A stretch of DNA of 31,769 nt from Stentor coeruleus (GCA_001970955.1 MPUH01000854.1:1-31769), one strand, 5' to 3'. Shown: positions 1-12,333, counted from the stretch's first letter. Program-made: numbers and translations. The notes: generated by a model from the sequence alone, not told the origin.

Positions 1-635
1 TTATATATAACTATTTACTTTTTGAAATTAAGCATCCCATTTAGAAATTAGCATATGATTTGTTTAAGATTTTTCATATCAATTGTATAGCAAAAAGGCT
101 TATGAAGCTAATATGAATAAGCAAACAAGTATGATTTCTAGAAAAATATAGATGCTAAAATATTCATATTCTAAATCCTTATAGTTTTTGAAATACCCAA
201 GCACAATTTTTTTTCTAACATAATATTTTATTAGCATAAACTAGTATGAAAAAGCCCTGAAGCAATTAGTGTAAAAGAAAATTAAAGAATTTATTAAATA
301 TATTATCAATAAGCCTTACTAATAAGTCACATTAATTAAATCTATAATCATAATCATATAATAATTTTTCTATAAAATCAGTATTATTTATCAGCCAACC
401 TACTTTTAGTTTTAGTTTGTAACTACACTTTTTTGGTAATAAATATTTTTCTCTTATTTTTTCCTACCTAAATTTTTCAGCTTCTCTATATGTATCTTTA
501 TAATTTTAATTTAACTATACTAAACAAACACTTTTCTAGAAATCCATCTAAATCTTTAATCGAATATAAAACTTTTCATTGGAGTTTTATATAAAAAAAT
601 TATTAACTTTTAAAGAATAGCATATAAATAAAGAA
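1..635. other. Intergenic, no gene seen
   Basis: AT-rich spacer with stops in all frames and no RNA gene recognised. The only signal is a TATAAA box at 623-628, listed separately, just before the first gene. No telomeric repeat is present at the window edge, so this is not a chromosome end. Confidence 0.6.
623..628 (+). promoter_or_regulatory. TATAAA box before the 636 gene
   Basis: TATAAA ends 7 nt before the ATG at 636. It belongs to a recurring start-proximal pattern in this window. The promoter role is inferred from position only. Confidence 0.45.
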
Positions 636-1298
636 ATGGCCAAAAGGCCCAGGTCTCGTGACAACATCTGGAAAACTGAAGAAGTTCTTCAGGTAATTCC
701 AAAAATTGAAGACCTCCTTACCCCTAACCTGCAGAAAATCCAACTAAAATACCGCAGCTTAAGTGAGCCTTTCTGCATAAACAATGAAATCCTTGAAAAG
801 CCTACTTCATTAAAACCAAGAACTTCTCAATGCAATCGAAGACCATTATTTTTCCCAAACCACCTCAATAAAACATTTGAGAAGTCAAAAAAACCTTCAA
901 GTAGACCACCAACTGGACGAAGCAAGAATTTTGCAGTACAAACAGATGGGAATACATGTAAAGAATCTATACTATATGCAAGAATCACCCCAAGAATAAG
1001 AACAAGAAAAGAAATAAGCATTCCAGTAATAAGATTGGAAAAAAGTTTACCTGATAACCGTCATAATAGAACTTTGACCCAAAATGATGCTGATTTTTTT
1101 AAAGTGTTCCCATTTTCATTTCCGTTTCCTTTTAGTAATTGTCAAGAGAGGTATTCAAAGACAAAAACTAAGAAGAATTCAACTACTTGCACAAAAATTG
1201 AAGGGGCTACTATAGATGCTATGAATACATTGTCTTCAGGAGGACTATCACAATCATCTTTGATGCAGAATTTCGTCCCAATGTTTAGTTCTGAATAA
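636..1298 (+). CDS. Hypothetical basic protein, 220 aa
   Basis: I do not recognise this protein. It is a single open frame of 220 residues starting MAKRPRSRDN and ending at TAA. It is rich in Lys, Arg, Ser, Asn and Pro, with a basic, proline-containing middle (around residues 60-90, RRPLFFPNH, SRPPTGRSKN). No membrane segment, signal peptide, coiled coil or known motif is visible, and most of it is probably disordered. The start is supported by a TATAAA box 7 nt upstream and by the absence of an earlier in-frame ATG. Codon use is less AT-biased than the flanks, which supports real coding. No 15-nt intron is evident. Basic disordered proteins of this kind are often cytoskeletal in ciliates, but that is only a guess. 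Confidence 0.6.
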   Translation: MAKRPRSRDNIWKTEEVLQVIPKIEDLLTPNLQKIQLKYRSLSEPFCINNEILEKPTSLKPRTSQCNRRPLFFPNHLNKTFEKSKKPSSRPPTGRSKNFAVQTDGNTCKESILYARITPRIRTRKEISIPVIRLEKSLPDNRHNRTLTQNDADFFKVFPFSFPFPFSNCQERYSKTKTKKNSTTCTKIEGATIDAMNTLSSGGLSQSSLMQNFVPMFSSE

Positions 1299-1689
1299 TT
1301 GGAGGAATGTGTAGGGAGTGGAAATTATAAAAATTTAGATACTAGATTGCTTAATTGAAATGTAAAGCTTTGAGTAAAATTATAAATATGCTTATTTCCA
1401 GTTAGTCTTGATAGGAAGAGAAAATTAGGATTTTTTTAGTTTGTTTCAACTAAAATATCATCCTAATCCCTAAAAAATCCTCTAAAAAAATGATTCCAAC
1501 TTCATCATCTAATCTTTCTCCTCTCAAAAATATGAAACTATTCCATTGATACCCAACCTCATCCATTTTTCACAACATTAAAATACAAAAATCTTTCTTA
1601 TAACCACTACAGTGCAATTACCGAATATGCTTTTGCAAAGATTTTAGCATCTTTAACAATTTCCATATTCTCACAAATTTCTATAATAA
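1299..1689. other. Intergenic spacer with an inverted repeat
   Basis: No gene is seen here. An imperfect inverted repeat pairs AGGATTTTTTTAG (1427-1439) with CTAAAAAATCCT (1470-1481), about 130 nt after the stop at 1298. It might be a 3'-end element of the preceding transcript, but there is no direct support for this. Confidence 0.4.
1682..1687 (+). promoter_or_regulatory. TATAAT box before the USP gene
   Basis: TATAAT ends 2 nt before the ATG at 1690, matching the start-proximal pattern of the neighbouring genes. Confidence 0.45.
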
Positions 1690-4600
1690 ATGGCAAAGGA
1701 AGAATGGAAAGTTGGATGGTACGTCGACTACCTAGACATTCAAGCCCGAAACTGGAGTGTAGTAAAAATTTTAAACATAGACAAGGCAAATGAAGAAATA
1801 ACATTCGAATTTGATGGGTGGAATTCCAAGTGGAATACCACTTGTAAGATAAACTCTCGTAAACTTGCCCCTTTTCGCAGTAAGAGCATAGGCTACACAG
1901 GTCAAAAAGAAAATGCGATACGTTCTTGGGCTTATTCACAATCAGAAGTCCAAACAAACGAAGATTTACTTAATTCACTGATGCTCAATTCCCTATCATT
2001 AGGAAACGCTGCAGAAACAACCCAGTTTCTGCGAGGCGGACTTTTCATTTTAGTTGACAACTTATTAGTCAATATTTATAAAAAAAATGAGCATATGAGA
2101 CCTGTGACTTTTTTCTGCATAGTGATCAAATATATCATCGAGTGGATGAAAAAAGCGAATGAACTTATTCCGGCATATTATGAAGGCCTGGCAAATCCTG
2201 ATGCCTTTTTGACTGATGACAAAATCGCTTTGGCTATGGCTTGGCCTGAACTGTTGATAACATTAAAAAGAATCTTTGGCTTGGATCCACGGACTTGCAA
2301 GTTTCACAAATCAAACTACTCGATTTCTATAAAAGACTATGAGCCTTGGTATGGCAGCTCGTTGAAAGCATCAAATTGTGCGATGAGTGCTTTTTTTCTT
2401 AATTTTTTCGGTAAAAACGGGGGTTTTGATGTGATAATCCCAATGCTCAGTGTTTCAGAGTAAGGTTTACATAGTGAAAAAAAGAAAATTCCATTCGAAC
2501 TTCTTAGAGAAATCCCGATATTTGATATAGGCTGGTTATTTGATAAGAAATTTCCTGATGTTTTTGTTTTGCCACTAAAAGAGCTCATCCTTCAGCGTAT
2601 AGAAAACATATCACAAAAGGAGTTAAAAGAAGTTAGTAAAGAACTTATAAACGAAGTTATTGCCAAAATGAAAAGACTGATAAGTGATTGTTATAGAAAA
2701 CCTGATTTAGAAAGCTTGGAAAAGGCTGATTTGTGTTTGATACTAAAGTTTTTTAAAAGTCCTTATATGGAAAAACGTTTAAAAGGGCTTAATGAAATCA
2801 AAGAACTTGTAGAAAGAGCTGCAAAGTCTTCTTGGGGAAGAGAAAGTTCATGGCTCACAGGGAAATACTTAGCTGAATGGATTACAAATGAGCAAATTGT
2901 CCAACAAATATTATCATATTCCCACCCAGAAATGCTCAAAAGGGTTTCAGACATCCTTATATTTTTGTTTAAAAACGATTTGCTTTCAAATGAGCATTTA
3001 GAATTATTATGGGAATCTGCTGTAGGTAAGCATGATTCTTTAGAAATAGAAGCTCATAAAGCTATTATGGACATAGCCCCATATTTGAAAATAGACATGC
3101 TCATGTTTTTATACCAGAAAATCAAACAGATAGACTTGCATGATTATGATGAAAGGGTATTGAAATTTATTAAAGACTTTTCTTTAAAAGCATTAGACCA
3201 AGCTTTTTCTGCGAAGTCAGGTTTAGATGATTTTGCTATTGAGATATTTATGCCATTAATCCAAGATAACTGCCCGATTAACTTATGTGATTCTGCTGTT
3301 GGGTTTATTGCTGAAATATTAAAACAACCTATAGCCAGAGGAAAAATTTATAAATACCAACAAATCTGTATGGAAAATGTTGCTCAAGCAAACTCAGTCC
3401 CACAATCATTGAAACTCCTCACCCAGCTTTTTAGTTTATATCAAAATCCTTCACAGCTTGATGAAAATGTTAAGAAACTAGATGGCTATTCTGGGGGCAT
3501 TATTACAAAAATTCTTGAAAACTTCGAAAATTACATGAAAAAAAGCCCTACAGAATATGATGTGATTGTTAATGGGAGATATACTCATAAGGAAAATATT
3601 AAAATCCGACTTAAAACTTTTGAATATTTTATTGTAAGAGACTTGCTTAATACTAATTTCGATCACTTTCAAACCTTGTGGAGCATATTCGTCACAAACC
3701 CCGCACAGAAAAGTGATTCTGAACTGTTTTTCAAATGGTTAGACAAGTCTAGTAAAGAGCGAATCAATAAAACTTTAACTTCAGAAATCTTCACAAGGCT
3801 TTTCTGCCATGAATTGCCAATCGAGTCTTTATGTTTAAAAGCGTTTGAGTGTTTTAAAGATCAATTTTTATTAGTCAATCTTAATGAAAAAAACATTGAG
3901 CTTCGTGCTGGGATTCTCCATCATCGTATTAATGAAGCTTTAATGGGCCATCGAAGTCTTTATGAAATAGCTATAAAAACAACAATCAATGAGATTTTCT
4001 TAAGCGCAAGTACATTTATAGTAGCTCTAAATCTCAAACTTTCAAAATCTCTTCAAAGCTGTAAAATCGATATTTGGATGAAATTTATTAACACTTTGAT
4101 TGGATACATACAAAAAGATAAAGAAAATATTGAGATTGTTAGTAAAGTGCTTAAGATTTTTCAATTCTTTCTTGAAGAGAGTTGTAATGTAGGCATTGGA
4201 GGAACTAACGCACCTAAGCAGTTTTATTATAGATGCCCTCAGGATAAAGATTACCATAAATTATTAGTTACAGGGAATGAAACTTTAAGAAATGTGAGGA
4301 AGATAATAGCTGAGCATTATAAAAAGCCTTGGAATACAGTAGCGGTTAAGATCATCAGTACTTTATATGACTCAACAAATGATGGAATTACCATGTCAAA
4401 TTTTCCTTCTTCAAGTGTAATACAAGTTGATTTTTTTCAGCCTCGTTCAGATGAAATATCTCCAAGGGAATTTCTAGCCAAGCATCAAGCTTTTCAAGAT
4501 CTGCTTTTTACCTTACTTTCAGATCCATCCAAGCCTTATTGTACCGAAGCATGGACTTTACTTACTTCATTACCTATAAATGAAAGAATCAAAAGTTCTT

Positions 4601-7600
4601 TATACGAATTAACAGATGATATTCACACAATAATCGATCATAATTCATTATACAAGCTTCTTTATTGCTTAGTTATAGTCAAAGAGATGATTCAAGATCA
4701 TGACTGGGTAAGTAAATTTAAAGAAAAAAAAGGTATTGAATATGTCATGGAACTTTTCAAAGAATTTGACGTATTAGTTCTATCACCTGCTACATGTCTT
4801 AAATACAGTACTGTGATGATATTTTTGATGGAAGAGTTTTTCAAGTTTTCTATAGAAATCGATAGTAAGTTCATAGAAAAACTTTTTGATTGCTTGATTG
4901 TCATAGGAAAACATTTGGAAGACCCTGAAGATGAAGAAGCAGTAGGCATTGCTAGAAGTGCAAAGAATATCTTTAGTAGCTTTTTTAATAAATACTCGTC
5001 ATCAGATACTGATGTATTTGATACCGAGCCTGAGAAAGTTGAGATTGTCACAAGGGCAATTTTGATATACCCGAATTTACATGAACTTATAAAAGCTGCG
5101 TTTTTAACATGTAAAAATAAGTATTATCCGAATTCGATAATGAATTTACTTTTGGAAATAGCCACAAATTGTCCTAAAGTTTATGAGTTTATGAGTAAAC
5201 AACTTTTTGAGTTGTTGGGACTTGCTGTTAAAAATAATCAGAGTTTTTATTATTGGAATTTATTAGCACAGGTTATTAAAGAGACTGTTGGGAATTATGA
5301 TTTTAGTAAGGAGGTTAGAATAGTTAGGAGAATGCTGAAAAAAGCTCCTGCTGAAAATTCTGGTAAGGAAAAAGATGTGGTACTTTGGGGAATGTTGTCA
5401 GTTTTGAAAGTGGCTATTGAGAAAAAGTATATGAAAGTGAAGACTAAGTTTTTGAGGTTTATTTTGCATGATTGCTTGTTTGAAGTTGCTACTTCTGATA
5501 ATCCCAACACACCAAAATGCAAAAGTGATGAAAACAGAAAAATAGCTTTCGAAATCCTTGAAGTTTCCTGTGATAGTCGTTTCAAGTTGATTTCAGAAAC
5601 AATTCGCTACCTAAACCAATTCCACGAAGATCCTCATTGGAGGACAAACAAATACACGGACTGGAATTATTCCCCAATTTCTGAAGAAAAATCAGTAACC
5701 GGCTTTGTAGGTTTAAAAAACATAGGAAACATCTGTTACATGAATTCAAATTTACAACAACTTTTTAGCATCCCTACTTTCTGTGAGCAGATTCTTAGTA
5801 CAAAAGACACTTCTGAAAACAAAGATGACAGCATATTATACGCATTACAATTTATATTTTCAGGTCTAAAAAGTAGTGCTAAACAATACACAAGCCCAAA
5901 AAAACTCTGCGGTGCATTCAAAGATTGGGATGGGAAGCCTTTAAATGTATATGATCAAATGGACGCAGATGAGTTTTTCAATAATTTAATGGACAAAATA
6001 GAAACTTCAATGAAAGGTGGGTCAAATGCTCAGTGTATAAAAAACCACTTTGGGGGTATTCAAACTACAGAATGTATAGGCAAAAACACATGCTCACATA
6101 GAAGTGAGAGAAATGAAAGCTTTTTGACTTTACCAGTGCAAGTTAAAAATAAAAAGAGTTTATTAGAAAGCTTAGAGAGCTTTGTTGAAGGGGAAATATT
6201 AGAAGGTGACAATGCTTATCAATGCGATTATTGTGAAACTAAAGTTACAGCTTTAAGAAGAGTATGTATAAAACATTTGCCAAATATTTTGATAATAGTC
6301 TTAAGGAGGTTTGAATTTAATTTCGACACAATGAATAGAGTTAAAGTTAACGACTACTGCGAGTTTCCCTTAGAAATCGATATGGAGCCATATACTCAAG
6401 AAGGTCTTGAAAGAAAAGAAGCTATAAAAGAACTCATGAAAGATGGAACAGGTAAAGAAATCCCATCAAAGAAATTCCCAGATGAGTATTACAAATTTTC
6501 TTTAAAAGGGATAACAATCCACACAGGCACAGCAGAAAGTGGTCATTATTATTCTTATATACAAGATCGTAATTCTTCAAAATGGTTTGAATTCAATGAT
6601 ATATTTGTTAATTCTTTTGACCCAGAGGATATCCCAGCTGAAGCATTTGGAGGGGTTGAAAAGTTTTCTTCTATGTATTATTCTAATTATACAAGTAATA
6701 GGGAAAAATACCGCAATGCTTATATGCTTTTTTATGAACGTGAAGGACATTATCTACCCCGAGGTAAAGATGATGAGAATTTAGAGACGGTTTCTTTATC
6801 TTTAAAGTCTTTAGAAAGCATTAAATTCCAAGAAGTCCTTGATGAAAACGAAAGGTATTGGCGTTGTAAATCAGTTTTTAGCACAGACTATTTTGCTTTT
6901 ATCGTTAGGTTGTTACGTTCAGGAAATGCTGAAATCACAAAGTTTGCCTGTGCGTTTTTCTTAGTTATTTTTATAAGGTCTAAAGAAATTATAAAAACTC
7001 CTGAATTTGTCACTCAACTTGAAAAAAATTTGAAGAAATTTGAAGACGTGCGGAATTGGATATCAGAAGTTATTTGTATAAGACAGATATTAAAAGAACT
7101 TATATTAGACTGCCCAATTAGTGAGAAAAGAAGGCTTATTGTTGGAATTCTTACTATAGCTTTTGAAGGACTGAGTAAAGATATGGTTGTTAAAGTATTT
7201 AAAAGCTTGCTTAATAAGTATGGACAAGCTATTGGGAGTAAAAATGTTTCAAGTTATTTTGAGCTACTTTTTGTTCTGGCTAAACAAGCACCTGAGGTTT
7301 GTTCTCAGTGTTTGCCAGTAGATATGGTATTAGCAACTTTGAAAGGAGAAGAACTTAGAAGTGAGTTTCCTGAAGTTTATGTGAATAGTGATATTTATTT
7401 TGGGTATAAAAAAGAAGATGTAGAAATTGAAAAGAATGAAACTTTTACTCTAGATGAAGTGAAAAATATCCCATTCCTCGGTGCTCTTCTAGGTGTCCTC
7501 TGTGATTTTTTCTCTATCGACAATACAAAAAGAGTCTTTGAAAAAAACATTATGTATACTCTCATCCAAATCAATCACAAAATTGGAACTCGATACATAG

Positions 7601-8322
7601 GCCAAATGTACTCCAAACTTTGTGCAAAGTATAAAGAAAAAATAAAAGATTATCTTGCCGTTCTAATAAACTCCTATAAAGAAGTCGATTATGATAAGGC
7701 TAGAATATGTTTCCGGCAATTAAATCAATTACTAAAAATAGACGACGAAAACAAAGTTGAAAGGGTTGACCAAATATTAAGAACTTTTGTAGACATAATG
7801 AAAGATAACAAATGCTATATAAAAATCACTGAAGTTAGTATAGACTTTCTTTTCAAAACAGCTTGTAGGATTCCTGAAGTAAAAGAATGGCTTATTACAA
7901 AAAACAAAGAAATAAAATGGTTAGAAACCTGGTTTAAAGATAGTTTATATCAAAGTAAACAAGGGCTTTACTCATATAAACGTAATACAACAAGTGTTCT
8001 TCAATGTCCACAAATTAATAGGACTAATAGTGAAAGGTTTGAACTTTATAGAAAACTTTTCAAAAACCAGTTGCCTGATTTAAGTCAAGAATGGGATTCA
8101 GATGACGATATGCCTGCTGAAAGTTTGAAGGCCCAAATGAAAATTGATATTTATGACATTTCTACAAGTAAATGGATTAAGGGGCTTATTGTTTCAAATA
8201 TGGCAGGATTGTTATCAGTAAAATTGGAGAATACTTTGGACAAGACAAACAAGTGGTTTGAAATCCACTCTGATTTCATTGCCCCCGATGGAACTAAGGC
8301 AACTAAGTACACTAATAGGTAG
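1690..8322 (+). CDS. USP9X/USP34-type ubiquitin carboxyl-terminal hydrolase, 2205 aa
   Basis: Coding sequence is join(1690..2459, 2475..8322). Removing a 15-nt GT-AG intron fuses two frames into one protein. It is a cysteine protease that removes ubiquitin from substrates. The order of parts is: a small Tudor/chromo-like beta module (about residues 1-65, with FEFDGWNSKWN); a long helical, HEAT/ARM-like region; a ubiquitin-like segment (about 850-905); the USP catalytic domain (about 1337-1676); more helical repeats; and a second Tudor/chromo-like module in the last 60 residues. The Cys box GNICYMNS places the nucleophile at Cys1344, and the His box SGHYYSY places the base at His1614, followed by WFEFND. 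A zinc-ribbon-like pair (CxxC in YQCDYC) lies between them. The RRFEFNFDTM stretch is typical of the USP9X/USP24/USP34 group. The catalytic residues look intact. The exact orthologue is not assigned. Confidence 0.93.
2460..2474 (+). other. 15-nt intron in the USP gene
   Basis: The sequence is GTAAGGTTTACATAG. It contains the in-frame TAA that would otherwise stop the protein after 257 codons. Excision (after codon position 2) joins the upstream frame to the long USP frame without a stop. An A lies at intron position 10, as in the other three introns. Confidence 0.9.
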
Positions 8323-8411
8323 ATTTTTCTTTTTTTTAGATAAAGTTAATTGGGTTAAAATCAAGTTGAATATGATAAGTTGATTTCTGAGATGGTTTTG
8401 GGGGATAATGC

Positions 8412-8725
8412 TATGATTATAAGGGGAATTTAGCATTGTTATTTATGGTTTAAAGATGATAGTTTTAATATCATGCAACACTTTTTTATTTTATTTTATT
8501 TTATTGGCCGCACCATTTTCAAATAGATCTCTATGATAAGTATGCAAGTGCATGTTTCTAAAGATCACGGNTATGATTATAAGGGGAATTTAGCATTGTT
8601 ATTTATGGTTTAAAGATGATAGTTTTAATATCATGCAACACTTTTTTATTTTATTTTATTTGCCGCACCATTTTCAAATAGATCTCTATGATAAGTATGC
8701 AAGTGCATGTTTCTAAAGATCACGG
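8412..8725. repeat. Direct duplication flanking a single N (8571)
   Basis: The block 8412-8570 is repeated as 8572-8725. It differs by a few bases in a run of TTTTA units. The two copies abut exactly at the lone N. This is most simply an unmerged overlap between two contigs, perhaps from two haplotypes, rather than a biological tandem repeat. Confidence 0.85.
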
Positions 8726-8775
8726 TGAATTTCATCAATGCTATTACTATTGGAAAGATTGCTAATCTTATTAGT

Positions 8776-8815
8776 ATTAGTTAGGAATTATCGCTTGACT
8801 ATTGTCCAACCCTTG
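8776..8815. repeat. 40-bp dispersed element, copy 1
   Basis: This 40-bp block, with core CGCTTGACTATTGTC, recurs at 18316-18355 with five substitutions. Both copies lie in intergenic DNA next to short tandem repeats. An 18-bp motif (GCTAATCTTATTAGTATT at 8761) also recurs at 8820 on the other side of this element. Confidence 0.7.
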
Positions 8816-8834
8816 TTGAGCTAATCTTATTAAT

Positions 8835-8922
8835 ATTGCTGCAAATGAGAATGCTAATGGTAGCAATCCTTTTTAAAGATTGCTGCAAATGAGAATGTTA
8901 ATAGTAGCAATCCTTTTTAAAG
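8835..8922. repeat. Two tandem copies of a 44-bp unit
   Basis: Units 8835-8878 and 8879-8922 begin ATTGCTGCAAATGAGAATG and differ at two positions. No N lies between them, so unlike the N-flanked pairs this looks like a real tandem duplication. Confidence 0.8.
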
Positions 8923-8937
8923 CTTGATTCAATGAAT

Positions 8938-8986
8938 AATCTAGATATATCATCATAAATCTTTTTATGATAGGATGATCTAGATT
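8938..8986. repeat. Imperfect inverted repeat
   Basis: AATCTAGAT (8938-8946) pairs with ATCTAGATT (8978-8986). The inner arms (CATCATAA against TTATGATAGGATG) also pair with small bulges. The central turn is A/T-rich. It lies in the same repeat cluster as the 44-bp units and may be the remnant of a small mobile element. Confidence 0.6.
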
Positions 8987-9104
8987 ATATAAATTAGTGT
9001 AATATTTCAAATACTACCTTTAATTTGTTTATATGGCTTTCATTTAAATCTTTCAATATATTTTTTAATTACAATTTATCTCTTGATAAATTTTTACCTT
9101 GATT

Positions 9105-9300
9105 TTTATATGTTTGCATATTTAGCTACTGGCACTCTAGCATTATTTATTTTATCTTCTGTTTGTTTTAATTTATCCTTAAGTGTATTATTTTCATGTT
9201 TTTTTCACTTTATCAAGTTCATTATATTTTCATTTATTCTTTTTTTCTTCAATTACCTTTACCATCTCTTCTTGTTTTGATTTAATAATTTATTTAACTC
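9105..9300 (-). pseudogene. Possible decayed coiled-coil fragment
   Basis: On the minus strand, two frames separated by stops and a shift give coiled-coil-like stretches such as QEEMVKVIEEKKNK and TLKDKLKQTEDKINNARV. No intact frame exists. The antisense strand accordingly reads as a hydrophobic frame, which I consider a shadow. AT-rich DNA readily mimics Lys/Glu/Asn-rich protein, so this call is weak. The rest of 8987-9700 shows nothing else. Confidence 0.25.
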
Positions 9301-9704
9301 TTGATTTACTATTTTATTATTATTTGTAAATTATATAATACTATTGAGTTGTTTAACTCAATTTTAAAATTCTATAATTGTTGTATCACATTTTGATTTT
9401 CCTTTTTAAAATTCTTTTATATATTCTCATAGTGTATTGGTAGCTAGATTTTTTATAAAAATCTATTTATCACTTAAATATTATATATACTTAAACCCTT
9501 AAATAACTTACCATTATCATCCTAAAACCATAAACTTTTCCATCATAAAACTTTCTAAAATATTAGTAACAATATTTTCACAAACCTTATTAGCTCATCT
9601 ACTATTGACTTCACAATTAACAAAAATATATTATCAATAATTATTATCTAATAAATACTATATCATATTCATAACTTGCAAATATCTCTCAATATAAAAA
9701 TTAT

Positions 9705-9710
9705 TATAAT
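9705..9710 (+). promoter_or_regulatory. TATAAT box before the F-BAR/TBC gene
   Basis: TATAAT ends 1 nt before the ATG at 9712. It helps choose that ATG rather than any non-ATG start further upstream in the same frame. Confidence 0.45.
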
Positions 9711-9711
9711 T

Positions 9712-12333
9712 ATGAATGAGTTTCCAGTAAAGTCTGCATATACTTCCCAGTCCATAAAAACCTTACAAATACTCACAGAATTTTTTGGATTCTACAAAGG
9801 TTTGCACGATGACTTGTCTATGAAATTAAAATTTTTTCAGCCATCTGCACAAGTTACTGAATCAAATGAATCTCTAAAGAAAACTATTGAAAAGGTTCTA
9901 GAAATATCCAAGGCCAAATCTTTGTTACATGCTGAAATTTCAAAGTAATAAATATTTAGTACTTTAGCTACTCAGATTATCGAGCCTCTTGAAGAATTCA
10001 TCAAATCGTTTGTTGAAGGCTGTAGCCAAATCGCAGAGTCTGTTAGAAAGTCAGCTTTCATTCTTAAAAACTCAAGAAATACACTAGAAGAGCTGAAAAA
10101 AAATTACTTTATAGCATGTTTAAAGGCAGAAAAAGCAGCTAGAATGACCCGAATTGAGGAAGATGATGAGAGGATTGTTTTAGCAAGCAAAAACCATGAA
10201 GTGATGAGAAATATGATGATCAAAGCTTCAGAAGAGTACCTCGGAGGCATGGCTACAGAAAAAGAACTATGGGGCGAGTATGAATACTCTAAGAAATACG
10301 GCATTGACGACTTAAAAGATCTTGAAGAATCTCGTATGCAATTCATAAAACGCAGCATAGAAAAATTCTCTTCTCTATGCCACAAAGAGCAATACTTTGT
10401 ATTAGAAGCTTTGGAATCCTTAAAATCTTTATGTTTACATATCATTCCTTCTAAGGAGAATTCGCTTATAAAGGAGAATTTTTTTTCTAACGAAGATATT
10501 AAAAAGCAAAACTGGGTAGCTTATGAAGAATGGAAGAAAATCCTTAAAAGTGAAGGAATCAATCCTATGTCACTAGAAGAGAATTTTATATGTAGTGAAA
10601 TTAACTACAAACCTATGGACTCTGATATAGCAGCAATGAAAACATTGATTTTTTCTATGATTCCTGATATTAGAAAGAATTCATCTGAGAGTTCATCAAC
10701 TGATAAGAGTACTTTGATGGAAACTTCATGTCTAGGCCCAGTTGAACATGATAATGTGATTGAATTTTCTAAAAAACTTATTAATCCATCATCATGGGAT
10801 GCGTTTCTGGTAATACTTGAATCCAGAAGATATATTGGTTATATTGATCCTGTGAATTTAGTTTCGCTTGCAGGGCTTTTATCGACGATAATCAGCTTGA
10901 TGATGGATGAAAAGAATTTCAGAATCGAGGTTTTTTACAAGATTGTTGTGTTTTCGCATGCTTTTTATACTTTAGATAGAAAAAGGACTTATTTATCAAA
11001 ATTCCTTTCTTCACATCCAATATTCTCAGTGCAGAAATACTGGAATAAAGTTACATATTATGCTATAATTTCAAAGCTAAACACTGAGAAAATCCTTTTT
11101 AAAAAATTACAGCAGAGAATGAGGAAACAAGGGAAAAAACAGCAAAAACCTAATAAAAATTCAAGCAAGTCAACAACTGGAAACATTTTGTCCCAGTACA
11201 ATTATTATATGATGAACCTTAAAACGCCAACAGAAGTTGCGGAAATGGTTATAAAAGAATGCGCTGCCAAACAGAAAATTGGCTCTGATCGACTTTTTCC
11301 TCTAATTTCCGAATTACATTCTATACAAATTACCCCTCCAAAATTCCAAAATTTCAATAAACTAACAAGATACAACTTGAAAATCAGGTCAAAATGGGGA
11401 ATTCACATGTATCTCGGCCTTGCTTTAGATTTTTTAACCATCCAAGAAATCCCAACCCTTTTTTGTGTATGTAAAACTTGGCATAATCTTCTTGTAGGTA
11501 ACTATTACAAGCAAGCGCTTTTAAAACAAAGAAATAATAATTTTAGAATCAGAGCATGGACTAATGTATTATACAAGTCAGGGAAGAAAAATTATAGTAT
11601 AATCTGTGAAGAACTAAAAAATAAACCTGGGGCAATCAAAGAATTAGAAGATGTGATCCATATGGACGTACTAAGGTCTTATGCTAATAACCCCAACATC
11701 GACATGCCTCAGCTCAAAACAATTCTCAAAGTTTATGCATTTTACAGACCAAAAGTTGGCTACTGTCAAGGCATGCATTATCTTGCTGGTACATTATCTC
11801 AAATCCTCAAACATGAAGAATTAACTTTTTGGTGCCTCGATGAGCTCATAAGAGTCCACCACATGCAAGAACTCTATAGTAACGACATGTCTAAACTGAG
11901 AGTATTCTTTTATGTCCTCGATAGACTTATATCATTATTTTTACCAGAAATCCGTATAACTTTTAATTATGAGAATATAGTCTCAAGCACTTATAGTTCT
12001 ACTTGGTTCATAACACTTTTTGCTGGTCAATTATCTTCAAAACCAGAAGTACTTTTGAGGATATGGGATTATTTCATATATGTAAAGTTTATTTAGACTG
12101 GTTGGAAATTTATATTCAGAGTCTCTTTGGCTGTATTGAAAAAAATATATCCTTTGATTTGCTTGAAGAAGTTTGAAGAAATTATGATGGTGATGACATC
12201 CCCTCATATGGCGAATAAAGAATTATATGATGATAACCTTATAGATGAAGCTTTGAAAATCAAAGTGACTAATAGAATGGTGAACCAACTTAAAAAAGAA
12301 TACGAAAAACTTAAAAACGTAATAAATGGGTAA
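9712..12333 (+). CDS. F-BAR / SBF2-like / TBC-domain Rab GTPase-activating protein, 863 aa
   Basis: Coding sequence is join(9712..9944, 9960..12081, 12097..12333), with two 15-nt introns. Residues about 1-250 are helical and read as an F-BAR/FCH membrane-bending module (LATQIIEPLEEF, then NSRNTLEELKKNYFIACLKA). A middle region with YLSKFLSSHPIFSVQKYW resembles the SBF2/KIAA0513 family. Around residues 555-605, a LTIQEIPTLFCVCKTWHNL segment looks F-box-like. The TBC domain runs from about 607 to 835. It has the IxxDxxR arginine-finger motif (IHMDVLR, Arg650) and the glutamine finger YCQG (Gln681), so it should stimulate Rab GTP hydrolysis by the dual-finger mechanism. The last exon restores the canonical TBC end (WDYFIYTGWKFIFRV). 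It probably acts on a curved membrane in Rab-controlled traffic. F-BAR and TBC are called with good confidence, the F-box-like part only weakly. Confidence 0.88.
9945..9959 (+). other. 15-nt intron 1 of the F-BAR/TBC gene
   Basis: The sequence is GTAATAAATATTTAG. It interrupts after codon position 2. Removal joins the 9712 frame to an open frame running through 9961-10143 into the ATG at 10144, which is therefore internal. An A lies at position 10. Confidence 0.9.
12082..12096 (+). other. 15-nt intron 2 of the F-BAR/TBC gene
   Basis: The sequence is GTAAAGTTTATTTAG, lying between codons. Excision joins WDYFIY to TGWKFIFRV, the expected conserved TBC motif. An A lies at position 10. Confidence 0.93.

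Noticed and set aside
9083..9280. A 65-residue hydrophobic open frame that could be a membrane protein
   Set aside because: It lacks an ATG at its start and is antisense to a decayed coiled-coil-like stretch. Antisense of Lys/Glu/Asn codons naturally reads as Phe/Leu/Ile.
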